Assembly (NCBI GenBank): GCA_913030785.1
Contig: CAJWER010000072.1
Location: 1-12,275, forward strand
Source of the DNA: an uncultured Chloroflexota bacterium
Lineage (GTDB): Bacteria; Chloroflexota; Dehalococcoidia; Lucifugimonadales; CAJWER01
Length of the DNA: 12,275 bases
Direction of reading: 5' to 3'
A model generated the notes under the pieces. The model had not been told where the DNA came from, made no database searches, and saw only the letters and a list, made by a program, of their open reading frames with translations. Of the stretch, positions 5,663-12,275 are shown piece by piece. Within the stretch, counting starts at the first letter, position 1, and each line of letters begins with the position of its first letter. The position numbers were made by a program, and so were the translations under genes.

Positions 5663-6406
5663 CTAGTCGTCCGCAGAACTGACGTAGGCCCGTCTGGAGA
5701 CCTCCTCAAACCCAACCTTGGCCGCGACCCGCAACGAGGCCGCGTTGCCCTCTCCGGCGCTCCACGCCGGCGTGCGCCCGCTTTTCCTCACCACCCGGGC
5801 CACAATAGACGCTGCTGCGGCTGCGAAACCACGCCCCCGCCACGGTTCCAGCGTCGAGACACCGATATCCGCATGACGCTCTGTAACCGCGTTGACATGA
5901 GCCAGCCCCACTAATCGGCCATCGACTATCGCGCCCGCAGCCATAGGCTCGAATCCGTCTGAACCGGTCCATGTGGGCGTTCCCATGTATTTTGCCATGA
6001 GGGGCTCGTCAACTGTCAGCAGCCTCCGCATCTCCGGCGACCGGAAGCTTGACGCCGCCCTCGTTAGCGTGTGATAGACATTGCCGTAATAGTGTGCGCG
6101 TCCCTTCGTCTCACGCTCTAGCACAGCCCCCAGCGATAGTGCCGACGCGGCTGACAAGTTGACCGTCCACCAGCCTGCGGCATATTTGAGAAGTCGCCAG
6201 ATGACCTCAGCCTCCCCAAATGCCCACGGTTCTTCCATCAGGGATGTCGACTGAATCACCGCGCCGACAGGCTTCTCAAGGTTCCCTGAAATCCAGGCCT
6301 GGCACAGCCCCTGTCTCAGCAAATGGACGGGAATTACAGTCTCAGGCGAGTCGCCCAGGGCGTCGGCCAGCAAAAGACGCTCTGCCCTGTCGAGTCGATT
6401 AGTCAT
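5663..6406 (-). CDS. GNAT-family N-acetyltransferase
   Basis: The C-terminal third of this 247-residue protein carries the acetyl-CoA site of GCN5-related acetyltransferases: ADIGVSTLEPWRGRGFA, with RGRG at 190-193, then a helix of alanines and the second motif WSAGEGNAASLRVAAKVGF, as in FR47-like enzymes. The N-terminal ~120 residues are not recognisable to me and probably form the substrate-side half. It would transfer an acetyl group to an amine; the substrate cannot be read from the sequence. The ATG at 6406 has no strong ribosome site. It lies about 120 bases after pcrA on the same strand and might be weakly co-transcribed. Confidence 0.85.
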   Translation of the reverse strand: MTNRLDRAERLLLADALGDSPETVIPVHLLRQGLCQAWISGNLEKPVGAVIQSTSLMEEPWAFGEAEVIWRLLKYAAGWWTVNLSAASALSLGAVLERETKGRAHYYGNVYHTLTRAASSFRSPEMRRLLTVDEPLMAKYMGTPTWTGSDGFEPMAAGAIVDGRLVGLAHVNAVTERHADIGVSTLEPWRGRGFAAAAASIVARVVRKSGRTPAWSAGEGNAASLRVAAKVGFEEVSRRAYVSSADD

Positions 6407-6508
6407 TCAAGCACCATCACGTACCGTAGGTGTATGGCGTCCGCCGAATCCATCTCCAGCTGAGCAGCATCACCACTTGGTGCCGGTGCACCTGCCCCGC
6501 CCACCAAG

Positions 6509-6525
6509 CCCCGACGCAGTCGGGG
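6509..6525 (-). terminator. Hairpin at the end of pcrA
   Basis: CCCCGAC (6509-6515) pairs perfectly with GTCGGGG (6519-6525) around a three-base loop, abutting the TAA of pcrA. On the minus strand it is followed by CTTGGTGGG, without a T run, so it is at best a weak or 3'-end-protecting structure. Confidence 0.4.
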
Positions 6526-8832
<2,307 letters not shown>

Positions 8833-8914
8833 ATTGTTTGGGGTGCGGAAATGCGGTCTGAGGCACGGCCTCCCCTCCCTCCCAAGGAAGAGGACTGAGG
8901 TGAGGGTCACCCCT

Positions 8915-9847
8915 CTACGTCACGAAAAGGGGGTCAGCCTTAGTAATCACGCGCGTCTCATCGGCCATCGCCTTACGGAGGTACTTCGGCAGTGCAAACA
9001 TGCCCTCGTGGGTAGTGCCGTCGTAGTGGCGCAACGGACCCGAAACGCGCTCCTTGAGTAGCTGATCTACTTCCGGGGCCTCCATCGACGCCGGGTCGCG
9101 GCCCAGCGAGCCCACGACAAATCCCCAGGTAGAGCCGAAGGAAGGCACGAAAGCCTCGTACGCACTGACGCCATCGAACACGCTGCCGATCGTACCGGCC
9201 ACCGCCGAGAAACACTGCTCGTAGAACGCCGGGCCCGTTGGGCCGGACTGCGCTACGAAAATACCCCCAGGCCCTAGCCGATCCCGCAGCAACTCGTAGA
9301 ACTCCCGTGTGTACAGTACATATGCGGGGCCGCCCTCGAGAGGGTCCGGAACGTCGATGATCGCTACGTCGAAGGGCTCCGCCGTGTCCTGCAAGTACGC
9401 CAGCGCATCCACGTGCAGTAGATCCAGGCGAGGGTCGTCGAAGGCGCCTCGATGGAAGCTAGGCAAGTACTGGCGACATGCTTCGACGACCTCGCGGTCG
9501 ATGTCCGCCATCACCACGCGCTCGACGCTTTCGTGGGCCAGGACCTCTCGAATTGTGGCGCCCTCGCCACCCCCGGCGACGAAGACACGTTTCGGCGCTT
9601 CGTGGGCCAGCATAGGAGGCTGGACTAGAGACTCGTGGTAGACGAACTCGTCCAGCTCCGTCGACTGGGTCTTGTCGTCGAGGACCAGCGAGCGTCCGAA
9701 GCAGGCGGTATCCTGGATCACCATCGACTGGTATTGAGTGCGGGCTGAATAGATGACCCGGTCCACACGCTCAGCCTGAAGCAAGTCCGGGGTAATGTGC
9801 TCGTAGTGCCAGTTGCCGTCGGAGGGCGGAGATATACCCTCGATCAT
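8915..9847 (-). CDS. speE: Aminopropyltransferase: thermospermine- or spermidine-synthase type
   Basis: The 310-residue enzyme transfers an aminopropyl group from decarboxylated S-adenosylmethionine to a polyamine. It has YHE (70-72), the nucleotide-binding GGGEGATIRE (92-101), ADIDREVVE (114-122), DAL (147-149), and the active-site DVPDP (165-169). Several segments match the ACL5/thermospermine-synthase branch as I remember it, rather than E. coli SpeE: LEGGPAYVLYTREFYE, PGGIFVAQSGP, VPSFGSTWGF (234-243) and a C-terminal YDGTTHEGMFALPKYLRKA with ETRVIT. So the product may be thermospermine or a related long polyamine, but spermidine is not excluded. Its ATG overlaps the speD stop in TGATG, so the two are translationally coupled. 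Confidence 0.92.
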   Translation of the reverse strand: MIEGISPPSDGNWHYEHITPDLLQAERVDRVIYSARTQYQSMVIQDTACFGRSLVLDDKTQSTELDEFVYHESLVQPPMLAHEAPKRVFVAGGGEGATIREVLAHESVERVVMADIDREVVEACRQYLPSFHRGAFDDPRLDLLHVDALAYLQDTAEPFDVAIIDVPDPLEGGPAYVLYTREFYELLRDRLGPGGIFVAQSGPTGPAFYEQCFSAVAGTIGSVFDGVSAYEAFVPSFGSTWGFVVGSLGRDPASMEAPEVDQLLKERVSGPLRHYDGTTHEGMFALPKYLRKAMADETRVITKADPLFVT

Positions 9848-10218
9848 CAGATCGCGGCCGTCGTCGCTTCAGGGACCGGGCCGCGCGTCAGCCTCTTGAT
9901 CGTGGGCGAGGAACACCGCAGGCGCTCGATAATCAGCTCAGCGGCCTTTTCGGGATTGAACCCCTTGCCGCAGGTGAATATGTCGGCCGCCGCATAGCCG
10001 TGTTCCGGCCACGTGTGGATGCAAAGGTGCGACTCGGAGATGGCCACAATTCCCGTGACACCCCGCGGGTCGAATTTGTGGAAGGACTTCCCGATGATCG
10101 TGGCCCCGGCCTCGGTCGCAGCGCTGATCATCGCGTCCTGTATATAGTCGATGTCGTCAAGAAGGGCCTCGTCACACTTGCCAAGCTCCAGCAGCAAGTG
10201 GGTTCCTAGAGCGTCCAA
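9847..10218 (-). CDS. speD: S-adenosylmethionine decarboxylase proenzyme (pyruvoyl type)
   Basis: The 123-residue prokaryotic class 1B AdoMetDC makes decarboxylated AdoMet for SpeE. The self-cleavage site is in SESHLCIHTWPEHG: Ser63 becomes the pyruvoyl group, with His68 and Cys83 (in DIFTCG) as the processing and catalytic residues, at the same numbers as in the Thermotoga enzyme. The N-terminus GTHLLLELGKCD is typical. The best start is TTG at 10218, with GGAGG about eight bases upstream; no ATG is suitably placed. That TTG directly follows the stop of the truncated methyltransferase frame (TGATTG), and the speD stop overlaps the speE start. A TATAAT about 46 bases upstream probably drives both. 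Confidence 0.95.
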   Translation of the reverse strand: MDALGTHLLLELGKCDEALLDDIDYIQDAMISAATEAGATIIGKSFHKFDPRGVTGIVAISESHLCIHTWPEHGYAAADIFTCGKGFNPEKAAELIIERLRCSSPTIKRLTRGPVPEATTAAI

Positions 10219-10548
10219 TCAGCGTTCCTCCACGCGGTTTCCAGATGGTTCAGCAGACGACAAATTATACATTAAAGGGACGTGTCCGGAATACCCACGC
10301 CGCACTACGACACCTTCACTGCAAGGACGACCATCTTGTACGGGACATCGGTCCTCATACACGCTGGCGACAGGAAACTGCGGCAGGAACACGTGCCGCG
10401 GTTCCGCCCTGAACGCCGCCTCGACACCGGCGTCGCCAATCTGTCCGGCGCTCTTAAGCCCGTCGACCAGTCCATTGCGGAGTACAGAAGGCGAACTTGC
10501 ACCGTTGGGATCAACAACCGGTCCGTCCACGTGAGTAGCAGTATCCAT
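10219..10548 (-). pseudogene. N-terminal remnant of a protein-isoaspartate methyltransferase-like protein
   Basis: The 109-codon frame from ATG 10548 contains LRNGLVDGLKSAGQI, then VEAAFRAEPRHVFLP and VYEDRCPV, which follow the N-terminal pattern (LVDxL...VExAFRxVPRHxFLP...YxD) of PCMT-type methyltransferases. The methyl-donor-binding domain that should follow is absent: after about residue 70 the frame runs through low-complexity sequence and the speD -10 box, and stops at 10219 right against the speD TTG. No other frame continues the homology. It is most likely a deletion remnant, though a short surviving protein coupled to speD cannot be ruled out. The open frame reaches back to 10638, but those codons look non-coding. 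Confidence 0.55.
10264..10269 (-). promoter_or_regulatory. Likely -10 box of the speD-speE operon
   Basis: A perfect TATAAT on the minus strand, directly preceded by TG, sits 46 bases before the speD TTG in an A/T-rich island within GC-rich DNA. I see no good -35 box at 16-18 bases, so this would be an extended -10-like promoter. It lies inside the end of the methyltransferase remnant frame. Confidence 0.45.
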
Positions 10549-10792
10549 GATCACCGATGATACGAAACAGCAAGCCGAGCCAACAGTGTGCGCCCACCCA
10601 TAGAACGAGCCAAGGCCGTGCCCACTGCCGTTGCTCAAGAAAAGTTACGTTGGGTGAGTTGCCCTTCGCCTTGAGCCCGTCGAACCACCGTCCTAGACCG
10701 CGGCGTTTGGTGCAAAGCCCCGTCCGTGATCCAAGAGCGTGACCGAGTCACCGCGTCACCGCCCTCGTCCCCCAAAAAGTCACCGTGCCACG
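10549..10792. other. Intergenic stretch between uvrB and the methyltransferase remnant
   Basis: I see no protein-like frame. The right end holds repeats of GTCACC (10747, 10755, 10779 and 10792 on the plus strand), two of them as part of a small inverted repeat GTGAC-CGA-GTCAC (10739-10751). On the minus strand a TTTTT (10778-10774) follows uvrB by about 15 bases, but without a convincing stem in front of it. Confidence 0.45.
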
Positions 10793-11779
10793 TCACCCGG
10801 CGATGTCTTCGACCATTACCTTGCGCAGGTCGGTGATCTGGTCGCGGAGCAGCGCTGCCTTCTCGAACTCCAGGTTCTTGGACGCCGTCTTCATCTGCCG
10901 CTCCAGATCTTTGATGAGCCGCAGGATGTCCTCCTTCGGCAAATCGCCTGAGGTGATGTAGGGCGTCTTCGTCTCGGCGATCTCCATCACCCGCTCGGTG
11001 ATGTCGTGGACCGCCTTGCGGATTCCCTGGGGCGTGATACCGTGCTCGGCGTTGTACTCCTCCTGGAGGTGGCGACGACGATCGGTCTCGTCGATAGCCC
11101 GCCGCATCGAGTCCGTGATCCTGTCGGCGTACATGATGACCTGGCCGTCGATGTGGCGAGCCGCACGGCCGATTGTCTGCGTCAGCGACGTCGCCGAGCG
11201 CAGGTAGCCCTCCTTATCTGCATCCAGAATCGCGACGAGGCTCACCTCGGGTAGGTCCAGCCCCTCTCGGAGCAGATTAATACCCACCACCACTTCGTAG
11301 ACGCCCAACCGCAGGTCCCTGAGCACCTCGCTGCGTTCGAGGGTGTCGATCTCCGAGTGCAGATGCTGGGTCCTGATACCCGCCTCACGCAGGTAGTCGG
11401 CCAACTCCTCGGCCATGCGCTTGGTCAGCGTGGTCACTAGGCAGCGTTCGCCCCGTCCAGTGCGGATCCGTATCTGGTAGAGCAGGTCGTCGATCTGCCC
11501 GGTGGTAGGCTTCACCTCGATGCCGGGGTCGGAGAGGCCGGTGGGACGAATTACCTGCTCCACCATCTGCTGGCTGTGCTCATACTCATACGGACCCGGC
11601 GTAGCGGAGACGTACACGACTTGACGGGCGCGCTCCTCGAACTCGCCGAAGCTCAACGGCCGGTTGTCCAGCGCCGAGGGCAGCCGGAAGCCGTAATCGA
11701 CCAGCACATTCTTGCGAGACTGGTCGCCGCCGTGCATCGCTCGGACCTGCGGCAGCGTCATGTGGGACTCGTCGATGAA
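10793..11779 (-). CDS. uvrB: Excinuclease ABC subunit B, C-terminal part, cut by contig chimera
   Basis: About 329 residues of UvrB, the DNA-damage-verifying helicase-like subunit of nucleotide-excision repair. The fragment begins in helicase motif II (FIDESH) and continues with GFRLPSALDNRPL, YVSATPGPYE, VIRPTGLSDP, the LVTTLTKRMAEEL motif, GINLLREGLDLPEVSLVAILDADKEG split across the usual positions, QTIGRAARH (motif VI), and the C-terminal UVR domain (LERQMKTASKNLEFEKAALLRD). The N-terminal half with Walker A and the beta-hairpin is missing. The open frame runs on to an ATG at 11887, but those 36 residues are antisense of a pgl gene and unlike UvrB, so the loss is due to the junction, not to a natural truncation. 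Confidence 0.95.
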   Translation of the reverse strand, partial: FIDESHMTLPQVRAMHGGDQSRKNVLVDYGFRLPSALDNRPLSFGEFEERARQVVYVSATPGPYEYEHSQQMVEQVIRPTGLSDPGIEVKPTTGQIDDLLYQIRIRTGRGERCLVTTLTKRMAEELADYLREAGIRTQHLHSEIDTLERSEVLRDLRLGVYEVVVGINLLREGLDLPEVSLVAILDADKEGYLRSATSLTQTIGRAARHIDGQVIMYADRITDSMRRAIDETDRRRHLQEEYNAEHGITPQGIRKAVHDITERVMEIAETKTPYITSGDLPKEDILRLIKDLERQMKTASKNLEFEKAALLRDQITDLRKVMVEDIAG

Positions 11780-11782
11780 AGA
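11762..11782. other. Chimeric junction between two genomes
   Basis: Left of here the minus strand encodes UvrB up to FIDESH; right of here the plus strand encodes 6-phosphogluconolactonase from LVDERW onward. Both genes share the word CTCGTCGATGAA (11768-11779), which reads FIDE on the minus strand and LVDE on the plus strand. Neither gene continues across, and base composition drops to the right. This is an assembly or PCR chimera at a short identity. Confidence 0.88.
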
Positions 11783-12262
11783 TGGGTGGATGCCAGTCAC
11801 GAAGCATCCAACGCGCTGCTTGTTCGTACGCACCTGTTGAAGGAAAAAGCGGCAGTAGCACAGTTCACGCCAATGAAGACGGAACATTCAACCGCGGCAG
11901 AAGCTGCAGCTACGGTTGATGAGTCGTATGCCGAATTTAAATCGCCTGATGTCGTCGTACTCGGTATGGGCAATGATGGGCATTGTGCGAGTTGGTTTCC
12001 AGAATCCAGTGATCTTGGAGACGCAATGTCACTCACAACACGTCACACAGTCATATCTATCAGTGCGGTAGGATCTTCTGTCGCTGGTAAATATACGGAC
12101 CGCATGACGATTACCCTGCCCGTGGTAAAAGCCGCTAAATCGGTGTTTCTTTTGATAACGGGTGCAGAGAAACGACGCGTGCTGGAGCAAACGTCCCTTC
12201 AGCTCCCAATTCATCATGCTTTATCTGCTTCACCGCAAACGGAGGTGTTCTGGGCACCATGA
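11768..12262 (+). CDS. pgl: 6-phosphogluconolactonase, C-terminal part, from a second organism
   Basis: About 164 residues of a DevB/SOL-type 6-phosphogluconolactonase, which hydrolyses 6-phosphogluconolactone after glucose-6-phosphate dehydrogenase. Visible are LVDERWV, then SNALLVRTHLL, the phosphosugar loop VVVLGMGNDGHCASWFP, RMTITLPVVKAAKSVFLLITG and the end TEVFWAP. The N-terminal ~70 residues are missing because the contig joins uvrB here; the open frame upstream to 11576 is antisense of uvrB. Codon use and base composition are less GC-rich than in the rest of the window. The TGA overlaps an ATG (ATGA at 12259-12262), suggesting an operon such as zwf-pgl-edd of Proteobacteria. Confidence 0.92.
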   Translation, partial: LVDERWVDASHEASNALLVRTHLLKEKAAVAQFTPMKTEHSTAAEAAATVDESYAEFKSPDVVVLGMGNDGHCASWFPESSDLGDAMSLTTRHTVISISAVGSSVAGKYTDRMTITLPVVKAAKSVFLLITGAEKRRVLEQTSLQLPIHHALSASPQTEVFWAP

Positions 12263-12275
12263 ACAATCTTCATCC
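12259..12275 (+). CDS. First codons of the gene after pgl, possibly edd
   Basis: An ATG overlapping the pgl stop opens a frame reading MNNLHP up to the window edge. In many Proteobacteria pgl is followed by edd (6-phosphogluconate dehydratase), whose N-terminus is often similar (M-N/H-P/x-L...), but six residues cannot decide it. No ribosome site is ideally spaced (GGAGG at 12241 is 13 bases away), which fits coupled translation. Confidence 0.35.

Noticed and set aside
8833..8910. GTG start at 8910 for the PcrA helicase
   Set aside because: The added 26 residues are unlike the family's N-terminus, which begins shortly before LEGLNARQ; a start there is not excluded but less likely.
10739..10797. 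Four GTCACC words near the uvrB stop as a repeat array
   Set aside because: Spacing is irregular (8, 24 and 13 bases), one copy is part of the uvrB end, and the word is short in GC-rich DNA; no array or CRISPR-like order.
11780..11887. Possible alternative N-terminus of UvrB from ATG 11887
   Set aside because: These 36 codons are the reverse strand of pgl beyond the chimeric junction.

Overview
The window looks like a metagenome-assembled contig rather than one continuous stretch of natural DNA. It opens with 51 bases of Illumina TruSeq index adapter. Near position 11770 it switches abruptly from one genome to another, so about 11.7 kb (52 to ~11770) comes from one GC-rich bacterium and the last ~500 bases come from a different, visibly less GC-rich bacterium. 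The gene content of the main part (class II tRNA-Leu with encoded CCA, assimilatory APS reductase, CsoR/CopA, PcrA, an ACL5-like aminopropyltransferase with SpeD, UvrB) fits a free-living, aerobic-type, GC-rich bacterium. The protein style reminds me of Chloroflexota (Dehalococcoidia/SAR202-like), but this is an impression and no marker here proves it.

Layout. 52-407: no gene. 408-495 (-): tRNA-Leu(CAA). 633-1750 (+): a compact sulfate-assimilation transcription unit with a consensus sigma70-type promoter, a structured ~130-nt leader containing a possible 15-codon leader peptide, a strong intrinsic terminator/attenuator, an APS reductase gene (cysH), a 27-codon ORF overlapping its stop by ATGA, and a final hairpin terminator. 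1793-2248 (-): a three-helix membrane-protein gene broken by two in-frame stops. 2286-5312 (-): a copper operon csoR-copA-YHS protein, with a CsoR-type G/C-tract operator over its promoter. 5388-5662: intergenic with small inverted repeats. 5663-6406 (-): a GNAT acetyltransferase. 6526-8832 (-): PcrA/UvrD helicase. 8915-10218 (-): speD-speE polyamine pair, translationally coupled; the SpeE looks like the thermospermine synthase (ACL5) type. 10219-10548 (-): N-terminal remnant of a protein-isoaspartate-methyltransferase-like protein whose stop abuts the speD TTG start. 10793-~11779 (-): C-terminal two thirds of uvrB, cut by the chimeric junction. ~11768-12262 (+): C-terminal part of 6-phosphogluconolactonase (pgl) from the other organism, with the first codons of the next gene (perhaps edd) at the edge.

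How the genes work together. The CsoR repressor sits first in its own operon and should release copA (Cu(I) efflux ATPase) and the YHS protein when copper binds. SpeD makes decarboxylated S-adenosylmethionine and SpeE uses it as aminopropyl donor. PcrA and UvrB belong to DNA repair.

Most original candidates: (1) the cysH leader (promoter, short peptide ending Pro-Pro-stop, hairpins, terminator), which looks like an undescribed attenuator or riboswitch for sulfate reduction; (2) the tiny coupled ORF after cysH; (3) the ACL5-type synthase paired with SpeD. The most important caution is that the uvrB/pgl join is an artefact at a short shared word and must not be read as gene context.
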